From Cloacimonetes bacterium UBA5284 (GTDB taxonomy: Bacteria > Cloacimonadota > Cloacimonadia > Cloacimonadales > Cloacimonadaceae), in contig DHSO01000042.1 in the NCBI GenBank assembly GCA_002410505.1, positions 8,874 to 72,873 on the forward strand: a stretch of DNA of 64,000 bases, read 5' to 3'. Below the pieces are notes generated by a model. It worked only from the letters and a program-made list of their open reading frames with translations. It searched no databases and was not told where the DNA came from. Below, piece by piece: positions 41,900 to 51,887 of the stretch. The translations under genes and the position numbers were made by a program. Each line of letters starts with the position of its first letter. The stretch's first letter is position 1.

Positions 41900-44800
41900 C
41901 TATTCCATCAGCATCATCTTTTTAGTGCTACGGTAATGCCCGGCAGACATGCGATAGAAATACACTCCACTGGAGAGCGGATTGCCTCGATGGTCTTTAG
42001 CATTGAATACCAGGCGATATCTACCTGCTGGCTGTTCTTCATTCACCAGAGTACGCACAAGCTGACCCTTCAGGTTGAAGACATCGATGCGGACTTTGCC
42101 GGCATCTTTGAGGTCATAATTGATTGTGGTTTCCGGGTTGAAGGGGTTTGGATAGTTGGATTTCAGCACCGTAACGGTAACCGGAGTCACATCATCTTCA
42201 TTTGATACATGGATCAGGTTGAAGTTCACAGTCACGTTTTGTCCTGCAGCCACAGTTTGATTGGCAATTTCCAGGGAGTGGTAATCCGTCTTGCTGGCGG
42301 TGAGGGTATAGGTGCCCGCCGGCACGGCAAGGACATAGTATCCCTGGTTGTTTGTGGTGGCAGACAAGCCGGTATTGGTGCTGACTGTAGCGCCTGCGAT
42401 TCCCGCTCCGGCATTTGTCACGCGTCCTTGGAAGTTTCCGGTCTGCTGATCTTTGAGCATCGTATTTGAGAAGGCAGGGCTGGACAGAACCTCGGATGTG
42501 TAAACAGCTTTCACCGCCCATCTGTAGCTGCCGTTGGGCAAGCTATTCCAGCTTTCGTCTTCATAGTTTGTGTTGCTGGTTAATTCCTCATTGAGCAGAG
42601 TCCATTCGTTTTCGTTATCCTCGGTACCCTCAACCATGCGCCATACCCGATAGCCGACCAGAGATCTGCTGTTTACGCGGGTATTTGAGGCAGGTGCAGC
42701 ACTGCGCAAAGCATTGTTTTGCATCCGTAGTGTGTTTTCTGAATTCGTGCTTTTGGCGCCGGGATTGGGGCTGCTGAGGGTTGTGGATACTCTTTCCACA
42801 AAGTTGCCGATGTAGATATTATCGACATACCACACTTCCCAGAGCCCTGCATTATCCGGGGGATCTTGCGCGTGGAAAGCAATCTGCAATTGCTGACCAT
42901 TGTAGGCGCTGAGATCCACCTGGATAGGTGTGTCGTAATGGTTCGCGCCCATTGGCTGAGTGGCACCATCCCAAAGGACATCCCATGTCGCACCGTAATC
43001 CGGAGATACTTTCACATAATAGTGATCGCCCATGGGGGAGCCCATATTGAGATAAGTATCGAAGGTCATATAGGCATCCGGTGGGCAGTTGAATACGGAT
43101 GTGATGAGCCATTCGTCCTGATGCCCGTCGTACCAGGTGAGTCCGGTTTGATAGTTGCCATCGGTAGGAACCACCGGCACAGCATCGCTGATAACGCTGT
43201 ATCTGCCCCAAGTGGGAAGCACACCAAGAGTATTGGGGCCACCGGTACAGGTGATGATCTGAGACCATTCTGTGGGCGGGAAGATATCGCTTTCGAAGCT
43301 TTGCACCATCTCCATAGCGTTGGGATCGGGAGCGTTCCAGACGATATCGATCGAACTGGCAGTTTCGCTCAGTTCGGCAGTTACCGCGGTAGGCGCATAG
43401 GCGATCTCGGACATAATGACGATTCCCATATTGTAATCTGTGTCGCCTACTTCTATGGTTCCGCTGAGGCTGCTGTATCCCGGAGCGGAAATTGAGTATT
43501 GATAGCTGTTGTTGGCATATACTTCAGCTTCGGATTGGAATTCGCCTTGAGCATTTGTGCTGTAAGTGTAATTTGCATATCCCTGCAGACGGATGCTGGC
43601 TCCGGCGATGCCGGAAGAAGTATCGCTGGCCTGGATGGTTCCAAATACGGATACTTTGGGCATGGGTTGCAGGGTGATATTCACGATCTCGGTTTCATCT
43701 TCTTCCAGTTCGAAGGCATAATCCTGGCTGATGTAGCCGTAGGTGCTGAAGCCCAGGCTGTATTCGCCGGGGAGTATATTCGGTATGAAGAATTCGCCCA
43801 GCGCGTTTGTGCTTGTGGTGGGATTGCCGCTGAGAGTGATGTCCACTCCTTCCAGAGGAACGCTGTTTTCGCCCAGTACTGTACCCTGGATGTGGCCTAC
43901 TCCGCCGGGGATCACCACAAAGGTGGTCTTGGGGAATTGGCCCGTGAGTGTTCCATCGGGTGGATTGGCGGGATCATATTCAGTGCTGTCGCTGTATATA
44001 TTGCGGCTACGATTAGTTCCTACTGTTTGGGTTTTGAAGTATTTTCCTGAGGACCAACCTGTATCCATGGGTCTTTGCACCATCATCACCAGGTTTCCGC
44101 CATCCAGATGCATGTAGTATTCGGGGAATTGGAAGGATACCATGCCTTCTCCCGCGGGGTAGCTCATCATCCCATCATAGACCAGAGTAAGATCGGTGGA
44201 TGGGATCCAGCCGGTAGATAGATCGGTCTGAGTAGTGGAACCCAGCCAGATTTTTACCGGTTTATCGGGATGCGCTTCATTGAAGTTGGTGTAGAATCTC
44301 ACCCCGGTGATCATACCCACAAAACCATTCATATCTTCAACGCTATAGATGGTTTCGAATAAGGAGTTGTTGTAAAAGAAGTTGATCGGGATATAGGCTT
44401 CTTGATCGCCAATGCCGATATTGATGTCGTTTACCCCGGTTCCACTAAGCGTTATGGTATGGCTTTCGCGGTTGGAATTGTTCGATCGGTTGCCTATGCT
44501 GTTTTTGACAGCGGCGTTCGCGTTCATAGAGCCAAACACATGACGGGTTCCCTGATCATCGACAATAGTGATGGTCGCGGTGTCTTCGTTTAGAGAATTT
44601 GGAGTATAGGTTGTAGTGATGGTGATGGTTTCTTCGTTCAAGAGATCGGTCGGTAAAGCCGGTAGGCCGCTGAGGGCGAAGGTGCCGCTTCCGGAAATCG
44701 TGATGGACTCGATACCCAAAGTGCCGCCGCCGATGTTTGTGATTACGAAGTCCTGGATAGCGGAGCCACCCAGATTCACATCACCAAAATCCCATGCCGT

Positions 44801-47800
44801 GTGACTGAGAGCAAACTCCGGTGTACCGGTCATCGCGAAGTTCTGAGTGGTCTCTTCATCCACATTGATGGTAACGGTATGGCTAACGGGAGTGTAGCCG
44901 TATTTATCGGCAGTAACCGTGTGTGTACCAATCGGCGCATAGGGAAAGCTATAAGCCCCGGTAATGTCACTGGTCGCAGTGAACACGGTTTCTTCGATGG
45001 TAACAGTCACGTTGTTGAGCGGGTTCCCATTTTCAGTAATGACGCCGCTGAGGCTGCCCATGTCTTCCACGTTCAGGTAGAACCTGGTATTGGCACGGTT
45101 TACAGACAGAGATCCGGATGTAGCGGCATCCGCGGGACTTGAGTCACTCTGATAGCGCAGAGAACTGCTATTGGTGGTGGGAGTGTAATAAACTCCCGCG
45201 TTTCTGGTGTAACCACCGGGGATCAGATCGGTAAGTATATCCACGATCACGTTTGAAGCACCATCCCAGATGAAGGGATTGGTGAACACATGCATGTTCC
45301 ATCCATTTTGAGGCAGGAAGTTTTCATGATGCCATACCTGAGTATATTCGCCGGCCTCGAAAGTGGTGCTAAGCTCCGTAAGAGTGGTTGTCTTCAAGCG
45401 GATTCTGTAGTTCGGCATTGGAGAGCAGGTTCTGACGTCCTGCACATTGAAGGCCAAGGCGTAGATCATGCCCGGAACACAGCCATGAGATATCAAATCC
45501 GCGGCAGTATAGAGATACTGCTGGCGGAAGTTTTTGTACCAGGTGCCATAGGGTGTGGGTGTACCGGTCTCGGTATTGACGTCTGTGCCGTTGCCCACTT
45601 CCACGATGAACACATCTTCCGCAGTAACGTTCAGGTTTATGCTGGGTGTTACGTCGTTATCCGGGTTCACATCGCCGATAAGTATCACTTTACCATAGAT
45701 GGAGGTCAAGCCTTCCACGGTGGGAGTCCAGCTAATAGGTACTTCCACGGTGGCACCGGCTGTTACAGACGGGCCGGCAACCGAGGCAAGCTCGTTGTCC
45801 AGGGAATCATAGAGTTTTACCAGATAATCATCCTGAGTGGCAGTACCGTTGTTGTATACGCTTACGTTGAAGCTTGTCTCAGTGTTTACCGGAGGAGTGC
45901 TGTTCCCGGTGATGGCAAGGGCGGCAAGGTCGTTCGGGGCGATCAGTTCCAGGCTCACATCATCGATGTAGATGGTGCGATAAGTGGAGCCCAAGCCATG
46001 TCTGGCAGCGATGAATTGGCCGGCGGGAGTGTGCCCGGTGAAGTTTACCACATATTCATTCCAGCCTGAAACAACATTCAATTGCTCAACTAAAACAAAG
46101 GATGAGGCATCATCGGGGCTCGCCATGGTACCGATGTCCAAAACATAGTTCGTGCCACCTTTGGCCATGATTCTCAAGCGAATGTTGTCCACCTCGATAT
46201 CTTCAGAGATGGGCGGGGAGATCAAATAGAGCTCTGCAGCGGCGTCAGAGGAATTTGCCATTTGCACGCAATTGGGAGCGCTAAATGGTGAGGAGGTGCT
46301 GGTTCTCAGATAAGCCGAGGTGGTCGTGGCATTGTAAATGGTGCTCCAGCCCAGAGGGAAATCCGGCACTACAGCTGTATCCCAGTTTTCACCGACAGGC
46401 AGGGTGTAGATGGTGGCGTCCAATCCGATACCGCTGAGAGGCAAGTTGTGAATCTCGCGGCCCAGGTCGTCCGTGATGCTGATCGTGGCGCTATGTTCGC
46501 CTTCTGAATCGGGAGCGTAAACCGCATTGAACACGATCGATTCTCCAACGCTAAGGCTGGCAGGCAAAGTAGGCAGATCAGTCAAAGTAAAATTGGGATT
46601 GGCAGGTAGATTTATACTGCTGATGCCCAATTCACCAATTCCGGTATTGGTGATACGGAATTGTTGACCGGGTGAGGCACCCAAAAGCACCGTGCCAAAA
46701 TCGTGGGATTCCGGAACGATGGTGCATACGGGAGTGCTGGGAGTCTGCCGCACTTGCACATTATCCACGAAGAAATCGTTGTCTCCGCCGGAAACGGTGG
46801 ATTCACCGTAGAAAGCAAAGAACTTGATCCCCGTCATCCCGGTAAGGAATAGAGTAACTTCTTCTCCGGTGTGAGAAATCTGGTTGTACACATATTCGCT
46901 GCCGGTGTTGTTCCATTCTCTGAGGGTAGTGGGATTGCTCATATCCTGAAAGTCGCTGACTGCCACGATGAACTTATCATCCAGTTGAGAGGTGGGATCT
47001 TCAATAGGGTTGCTGTTGGCGTAGTCGGTAAGACCCATGTCAAATTTCAGCTCATAACTGCCATCCGGAAGGTTTACCGGTGGTGTGACCAGCCAGCCTT
47101 TGCGCGTAGTACCGTAGATGTTGATCTTGGCGGCGTTGTTGCCGGAAGGTCCATTCAACCATTCGTCTCTGTACCATTGAGTCGTGGTGCCGTCTATATT
47201 GGGATACAATCCGCTGAGTTGGGTCCAATATTCTACCGGCCAATCGGTAGTAACAGTACCAAAATCCTCGATCCAGGGGAAAGTGGAGATGATGGGATCG
47301 TAGCTGGAGCCGGTCAAAGGCAGTTCCAGCGTGCCGGCATTGGACGCAATGCTGATGCTGCCGGTATGTTCACCAACCACCGTAGGTAAAAACTGAACGC
47401 TGAAGGTAACCGTTTCTCCATTGAGCAGGTTTGCCGGACTAAAGGGCTCGTTGAGGCTGAAGGATTCACCGGATACTGTAACACTGTTTACAGTAAGAGT
47501 GCCCATGCCGTAATTTGAGATAATGAAATCCTTCTGCGCGGAGGTGGTGACCACCACTTCGCCGAAATCCCAGTCCATGGGCATCACACTCATTGCGGGT
47601 CCGGTGGGGGTTTCACGGATGGTTACATTGTCTATCATCAGGTCGTTATCTCCGCCTGAAGCGGTGGATTCGCCATAAAATGCGAAGTATCTCATTCCGG
47701 TAACTCCGGTAAGAGAGATAACAATCTCAGCCCCGGTATAGGGGATATCGTTAAAGACCCATTCGCTGCCGGTGTTGTTCCATTCTCTGAGGGTAGTGGG

Positions 47801-49075
47801 ATTGCTCATATCCGGGCTATTACTCATCGCAACAATGAATCTGTCGTCCTGTTGAGCAGTGGGATCTTCGATGGGTGTAGCATTGTTCCAGTCGGTAAGG
47901 CAGAGATCGAACTTCAATTCGTAGCCTTCTTCGGGAATGGTGATAGCCGGAGTAACCAGCCAGCCTTTACGTGCAGTACCGTAGAGGTTGATCTTGGCGG
48001 CGTTGTTGCCGGCAGGTCCATTCAACCATTCGTCTCTATACCACTGGGTCGAGGTGCCGTCTACGGTAGGATACAAACCGCTGAGCTGAGTCCAGTTTGG
48101 CACAGGCCAATCAGCGGTGGTGCTGCCAAAACCTTCAACCCAGGGGAAGGTGGAGATGCTGGGATCTGCCATGGTAGTAAAGCTCCACACGGGGCAGCCT
48201 GTGGCATCGCCGGAGGTGTTGTAGGGCACCACTTTCCAGTAGTATGTAGTGCTGAATTCTGTTTCTGCGACATTGTATGTAGTGGCAGCTCCCAGATCCG
48301 CCACATAAGCCGGATCGGCAGTGCTGCCGAAATACAGTTTGTAACCATGAGGAATTCCTCCGCCACTACTCCAGACAAGATTTACCATCGGGCTGCTAAG
48401 GGTGCTGCCATTTTCCGGTGCCACCAATTGAGCCGGGTTGGGAGGATCTGTTACTTGAACTGCAGTCATATTGAAAGTAATGTTTGAGCGATTCATGCTC
48501 AAAGTGCCGGTTGTGGCCGCGCTTGCGGCAGAGCTATCATTCTGATAACGCAGAGAACTGTTAAATCCGGTAGCCGTGTAGTAAACCGAGGCGTTTTGGG
48601 AATATGATCCCGGAATCAAGTCTGTCAAGATATCTACGATGATGTTCGATGCTCCATCCCATTGGAAGGGTGTGGTGAATGCGTGTACATTCATACCATC
48701 CACGGGCAGAAAATCGTTCTGAGTGAACACCGTGGTGTAGGTTCCTTCTTCGAAAGTCGTAGTCAATACGCTCTGAGTGGTTGTTTTCAGGCGAATTGCG
48801 AAGTTTGGCATCGGTGAGCAATTGTTTACCGCTGCCACATTAAAAGCCAATGAGTTTATAGGGCCAGCGCCCCCTCCGGCCTCTTCGATCTCAGATACAG
48901 TGTAAAGATACTGTTGGCGGAAGTTCTTGTAGAAAGTACCATAGGGTGTGGGTACACCTGTAGTACCATTAGTAGTAGTTCCATCGCCAATAGTTATGTC
49001 TACCTGTGCGAAAAGACCGCTGAAAACTCCTAATGAAAGAATTAGGAGCGACAACAACAGCTTGTTCCGGTTCAT
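41900..49075 (-). CDS. giant secreted multi-domain protein with FlgD/type IX-like C-terminal tail
   Basis: This 2391-residue protein has an N-terminal signal peptide (LLLSLLILSLGVFSGLFAQ). It is built from repeats. A ~170-residue module with FYKNFRQQYLYT occurs near 50-200 and again near 1170-1330 (TWYKNFRQQYLYTA). Choice-of-anchor-J-like modules with WYRDEWLNGPxGNNAAKIN occur near 305-500 and 595-790, with shorter relatives near 900-1050 and 1935-2070. Abnormal-spindle-like linkers (WDFGEV, HDFGTV, WDFGDV) and three carboxypeptidase-regulatory-like domains (about 1340, 1730, 2215) join them. The C-terminus (about 2305-2391), with YPNPFNPETTINYDL and GVYFYRM, is a FlgD-Ig/type IX-like sorting tail. 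A surface or extracellular adhesion or carbohydrate-binding role is inferred. AAGGAG precedes the start, and a terminator follows. Confidence 0.85.
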   Translation of the reverse strand: MNRNKLLLSLLILSLGVFSGLFAQVDITIGDGTTTNGTTGVPTPYGTFYKNFRQQYLYTVSEIEEAGGGAGPINSLAFNVAAVNNCSPMPNFAIRLKTTTQSVLTTTFEEGTYTTVFTQNDFLPVDGMNVHAFTTPFQWDGASNIIVDILTDLIPGSYSQNASVYYTATGFNSSLRYQNDSSAASAATTGTLSMNRSNITFNMTAVQVTDPPNPAQLVAPENGSTLSSPMVNLVWSSGGGIPHGYKLYFGSTADPAYVADLGAATTYNVAETEFSTTYYWKVVPYNTSGDATGCPVWSFTTMADPSISTFPWVEGFGSTTADWPVPNWTQLSGLYPTVDGTSTQWYRDEWLNGPAGNNAAKINLYGTARKGWLVTPAITIPEEGYELKFDLCLTDWNNATPIEDPTAQQDDRFIVAMSNSPDMSNPTTLREWNNTGSEWVFNDIPYTGAEIVISLTGVTGMRYFAFYGESTASGGDNDLMIDNVTIRETPTGPAMSVMPMDWDFGEVVVTTSAQKDFIISNYGMGTLTVNSVTVSGESFSLNEPFSPANLLNGETVTFSVQFLPTVVGEHTGSISIASNAGTLELPLTGSSYDPIISTFPWIEDFGTVTTDWPVEYWTQLSGLYPNIDGTTTQWYRDEWLNGPSGNNAAKINIYGTTRKGWLVTPPVNLPDGSYELKFDMGLTDYANSNPIEDPTSQLDDKFIVAVSDFQDMSNPTTLREWNNTGSEYVYNQISHTGEEVTLFLTGMTGIKFFAFYGESTVSGGDNDFFVDNVQVRQTPSTPVCTIVPESHDFGTVLLGASPGQQFRITNTGIGELGISSINLPANPNFTLTDLPTLPASLSVGESIVFNAVYAPDSEGEHSATISITDDLGREIHNLPLSGIGLDATIYTLPVGENWDTAVVPDFPLGWSTIYNATTTSAYLRTSTSSPFSAPNCVQMANSSDAAAELYLISPPISEDIEVDNIRLRIMAKGGTNYVLDIGTMASPDDASSFVLVEQLNVVSGWNEYVVNFTGHTPAGQFIAARHGLGSTYRTIYIDDVSLELIAPNDLAALAITGNSTPPVNTETSFNVSVYNNGTATQDDYLVKLYDSLDNELASVAGPSVTAGATVEVPISWTPTVEGLTSIYGKVILIGDVNPDNDVTPSINLNVTAEDVFIVEVGNGTDVNTETGTPTPYGTWYKNFRQQYLYTAADLISHGCVPGMIYALAFNVQDVRTCSPMPNYRIRLKTTTLTELSTTFEAGEYTQVWHHENFLPQNGWNMHVFTNPFIWDGASNVIVDILTDLIPGGYTRNAGVYYTPTTNSSSLRYQSDSSPADAATSGSLSVNRANTRFYLNVEDMGSLSGVITENGNPLNNVTVTIEETVFTATSDITGAYSFPYAPIGTHTVTADKYGYTPVSHTVTINVDEETTQNFAMTGTPEFALSHTAWDFGDVNLGGSAIQDFVITNIGGGTLGIESITISGSGTFALSGLPALPTDLLNEETITITTTYTPNSLNEDTATITIVDDQGTRHVFGSMNANAAVKNSIGNRSNNSNRESHTITLSGTGVNDINIGIGDQEAYIPINFFYNNSLFETIYSVEDMNGFVGMITGVRFYTNFNEAHPDKPVKIWLGSTTQTDLSTGWIPSTDLTLVYDGMMSYPAGEGMVSFQFPEYYMHLDGGNLVMMVQRPMDTGWSSGKYFKTQTVGTNRSRNIYSDSTEYDPANPPDGTLTGQFPKTTFVVIPGGVGHIQGTVLGENSVPLEGVDITLSGNPTTSTNALGEFFIPNILPGEYSLGFSTYGYISQDYAFELEEDETEIVNITLQPMPKVSVFGTIQASDTSSGIAGASIRLQGYANYTYSTNAQGEFQSEAEVYANNSYQYSISAPGYSSLSGTIEVGDTDYNMGIVIMSEIAYAPTAVTAELSETASSIDIVWNAPDPNAMEMVQSFESDIFPPTEWSQIITCTGGPNTLGVLPTWGRYSVISDAVPVVPTDGNYQTGLTWYDGHQDEWLITSVFNCPPDAYMTFDTYLNMGSPMGDHYYVKVSPDYGATWDVLWDGATQPMGANHYDTPIQVDLSAYNGQQLQIAFHAQDPPDNAGLWEVWYVDNIYIGNFVERVSTTLSSPNPGAKSTNSENTLRMQNNALRSAAPASNTRVNSRSLVGYRVWRMVEGTEDNENEWTLLNEELTSNTNYEDESWNSLPNGSYRWAVKAVYTSEVLSSPAFSNTMLKDQQTGNFQGRVTNAGAGIAGATVSTNTGLSATTNNQGYYVLAVPAGTYTLTASKTDYHSLEIANQTVAAGQNVTVNFNLIHVSNEDDVTPVTVTVLKSNYPNPFNPETTINYDLKDAGKVRIDVFNLKGQLVRTLVNEEQPAGRYRLVFNAKDHRGNPLSSGVYFYRMSAGHYRSTKKMMLME

Positions 49076-49442
49076 AACGAATCTCCTTGTCTTAAGATAA
49101 CAATTATTTTCTCATGATGCAGAGAAATTCCCAATGAATTTCCCATAATACCTTAAAGCATTCAGAATCGTACCATTAGGGCACAAAATCCCTGCAGGCA
49201 CAACCTATCATAATTATTATATGCCAATTTGATGCCAAACATGGAGTTATTTTACTCGCCAAGATTGATTCGGATGAACCCATTCTCTGAAATCTGATTC
49301 CCTTCATCCCGGATGATGCGGTAGTACCCGGCTATCCGGGAATAGTTTGACATATATTCTCCCGTTACAATGACTTGAGATTGTCCAAACATAGACAGGA
49401 GATTGGCTGATGTTTTGCACATACTCCACACTTGGGACAATT
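49076..49442. other. 367-bp region upstream of the giant secreted protein gene
   Basis: On the minus strand GACAAGGAG precedes the start codon, and TTTCTC/GAGAAA (about 49113-49132) forms a small palindrome. No convincing promoter pair or gene is seen. The right end borders the decayed membrane protein copy. Confidence 0.4.
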
Positions 49443-49662
49443 GGTCTGACGCACGGTTAGCAGAGACCCGTATATGTGAAGGGGGGGGGACTGTGGCGAG
49501 ACGGATGCTTAGCCTTGAACAGCATAGCATCTGATATAGCCCCTCTATGATGAGAAGAATAATGATAAACCGTCCAAAAAAGAACATAGCCAAAGAGAAT
49601 TATATCAGCAACAGTGATATACTGCAGGTAACAGCGGCATGTTTTACATTGCTACTACCCAT
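49443..49662 (-). pseudogene. decayed second copy of the small membrane protein at 35536-35796
   Basis: The DNA follows the intact gene closely: from the start codon (minus-strand ATG at 49662), shared stretches include CCTCTATGATGAGAA, CCGTATATGTGAA and GCTTAGCCTTGAAC versus GCTTACCCTTGAAC. The protein fragment FGRFIIILLIIEGLYQ matches FGLFIIVILIIEGLYL of the intact copy. A run of G residues (about 49481-49489) and several small gaps break the frame, so no full-length product can be made. Confidence 0.65.
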
Positions 49663-49731
49663 TAGCGGCCCCTGATCAAATAATATCAATCGATAAACAT
49701 ATATCTGGGTAGGATCCTTTATACTCCAGGG

Positions 49732-50538
49732 CTACAATAGCGCCAAAGATATCGCCATGATCAGCATTCCTGCGATCAAACCCGTGATCGCTACATGATG
49801 CTCGGCATATTCCTCCGCAGTGGGCAAAAGCTCGTCCAGCGATATGTAAATCATGATCCCCGCTACGGCGGCAAAGACCATGCCAAAGGCGGCATCAGAG
49901 ATGAAGGTTTTCAGCAACAGAAAACCGATCAGCGCTCCCACCGGCTCGGCAAGTCCGGATAAAAAGGAATAAATAAAGGCTTTCTTGCGGCTTTTAGTAG
50001 AATAATAGACCGGTACAGAGACCGCGATTCCCTCCGGGATATTGTGGATGGCAATAGCGATAGTGATGCTGATACCCAGGGCGGGATCTTTCACAGCTGC
50101 CATAAAGGTAGCCAGTCCCTCGGGAAAATTGTGGATCCCGATCGCCAGAGCCGAAAACAGACCCATTCGCATCAGTTTCTTCTCGTCCGGAATAGCGGCT
50201 TTCTTCTGCGCGCAATCCACATATTTGAGTTCATGAGGATTTTCGTATGAAGGCACTAGGTTGTCGATCAGCGCAATCAAGCCCATGCCCACAAAAAATG
50301 CCAGAATGGTGTACCAGTATCCTGCCGATTCGCCATAGACTAAGGAAAGAGATTCATTGGCTTTGGGAAAGATCTCCACAAAACTCACATAGATCATCAC
50401 TCCCGCCGAGAGTCCCAAGGCGGCAGAGAGGAACTTTGGGCTGAACTTTTTGGAGGTAAAAGCCATCAGAGAACCAATTCCCGTGGATAGACCAGCCAAA
50501 AGAGTCAGCCCAAAGGCAAAAAGTATATTTTCGTTCAT
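49732..50538 (-). CDS. zupT: ZIP-family divalent metal transporter (ZupT)
   Basis: This 268-residue inner-membrane protein with eight predicted helices imports zinc, and possibly iron or manganese. The metal-site motifs are HNFPEGLATF in helix IV and HNIPEGIAVS in helix V, with LSAGVMIYVSFVEIFP in helix II. The His/Asp-rich loop is small. Its start is immediately next to the stop of the Omp28-like gene, so it is the last gene of the thiol-redox operon. No Zur-type operator is obvious. Confidence 0.92.
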   Translation of the reverse strand: MNENILFAFGLTLLAGLSTGIGSLMAFTSKKFSPKFLSAALGLSAGVMIYVSFVEIFPKANESLSLVYGESAGYWYTILAFFVGMGLIALIDNLVPSYENPHELKYVDCAQKKAAIPDEKKLMRMGLFSALAIGIHNFPEGLATFMAAVKDPALGISITIAIAIHNIPEGIAVSVPVYYSTKSRKKAFIYSFLSGLAEPVGALIGFLLLKTFISDAAFGMVFAAVAGIMIYISLDELLPTAEEYAEHHVAITGLIAGMLIMAISLALL

Positions 50539-51879
50539 TTAGCGTATTCTGAGGATCTTTCCGCTCTTCGCGCCGGCTGCAGCTTTATAGAAATACACAC
50601 CGGCAGGCAGATCTCCTGCCTCCCAAGATACCTGATTCAATCCTTGTTGCAGATTATCCAGCTTCAGAGTGCTCACCTTCTGACCGCGTGCATTGTAGAT
50701 CGCGATATCGGTGGATGCTCCCGCTTTCTGGCTCTGAACCTCGAAGCTAAGCCTGTCCCGGAAGGGATTGGGCCACGCCCTACTTACGGAGATGGCTGCA
50801 GGTACTGCCACAGGATCGTCGTTGCTCACATCGCCAACTACCAATTCAAAGGGAATACGGTAGGGCTCGGCACCCGCGGCTTCGATCACAAAGTCGAAAC
50901 TGGCTCTGCCTTCGCTGCCGGCCTGGATATTCAGATCAAAAGTTTTATGCCCGTTTGCGGCTACAGGATGCGGAATGGTCATCGATCCCGGCAGGCAAGC
51001 CCCATCTTCATCACAATAATTTATGTACCAATCACCCGGCGCGTCATGGATCTCCACGTGGATGTTCAGGGTCGAGGCTGCACCAAGATTGTACACATGG
51101 AAGTATGGTGAAAAGATATCACCCGTTTCATCCGCCTCGATCTTGAGATCAAAGGGCACTGCCACGCGGATCTGATGTTCCGGTTGCGGCAAAGTGCTGA
51201 CAGACTGCAGGATGGTATTGGTGGGAAGCTGAACAAAAGCTGTAGCCCACAGATTGGCCGGATTCCAGCCGGGATCCGGCTCTAGGTTGAAGCTGAAGAG
51301 CTGTTCGTTGCCTGCTCCGGCGATGCTGATGGGCTGGCTCTGAACAGCGCGCACAATGCGATTCAGCTCTTCCGGCAGATCGTTTTCCACCAGATAAAAC
51401 ACCACATTCGCGTCTTCGATGGCGATCTCATCGTTCACCATGCTTACTTTAAATGAATAATCTCCGCTATTGTGATCGAAGCTTTCCACAGTCATTTTGA
51501 GGGGACTGCCCAGATAGCGGAATTGATTGAGCGCTTCTCGATAGAGGCTGCCATCCATCACCGGCTCATCCGAACCGTTTACTCTTATCTTTCCGTTGAA
51601 GATCACCGCGGGAAAGCCCAATACATTGTAATACTGAAATCTGGCATCCATTTCGGGATTGCTGTATGGCCCGCTTTCGGTAAGCAACCGCGGAATGATG
51701 ATCTCCGAATCGTTCACCTCGGATTCGATCACATCCAGGCCTTGCTGGGCAAATGCACATGCCGCGCACCAAGAGGCACCGAAATTCTCCACCAGAGTCG
51801 TGGTAGGGTAATACGCTGCTGTCTGCGCGCCCAACAGAGCGATGCCGGCTATCACAAATAACAATAGCACTTTTTTCAT
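50539..51879 (-). CDS. secreted Omp28-like thioredoxin-fold protein with C-terminal sorting tail
   Basis: This 446-residue protein has a signal peptide (VLLLFVIAGIALLGAQ), then a thioredoxin-like domain with an active-site C38AAC41 in FGASWCAACAFAQQ. A beta-rich middle follows. The C-terminus, AWPNPFRDRLSFEV ... GVYFYKAAAG...KILRIR, is a type IX/FlgD-like tail. It belongs to the Omp28-related group of Bacteroidota-like bacteria. It likely acts on disulfides of exported proteins, reduced through the DsbD encoded in the same operon. It is 8 bases after the outer-membrane protein gene. Confidence 0.82.
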   Translation of the reverse strand: MKKVLLLFVIAGIALLGAQTAAYYPTTTLVENFGASWCAACAFAQQGLDVIESEVNDSEIIIPRLLTESGPYSNPEMDARFQYYNVLGFPAVIFNGKIRVNGSDEPVMDGSLYREALNQFRYLGSPLKMTVESFDHNSGDYSFKVSMVNDEIAIEDANVVFYLVENDLPEELNRIVRAVQSQPISIAGAGNEQLFSFNLEPDPGWNPANLWATAFVQLPTNTILQSVSTLPQPEHQIRVAVPFDLKIEADETGDIFSPYFHVYNLGAASTLNIHVEIHDAPGDWYINYCDEDGACLPGSMTIPHPVAANGHKTFDLNIQAGSEGRASFDFVIEAAGAEPYRIPFELVVGDVSNDDPVAVPAAISVSRAWPNPFRDRLSFEVQSQKAGASTDIAIYNARGQKVSTLKLDNLQQGLNQVSWEAGDLPAGVYFYKAAAGAKSGKILRIR

Positions 51880-51887
51880 GATATCTC

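Noticed and set aside
45290..46069. 259-codon plus-strand frame inside the giant secreted protein gene
   Set aside because: It is antisense to repeated modules of a clear gene, with no family resemblance or ribosome-binding site.
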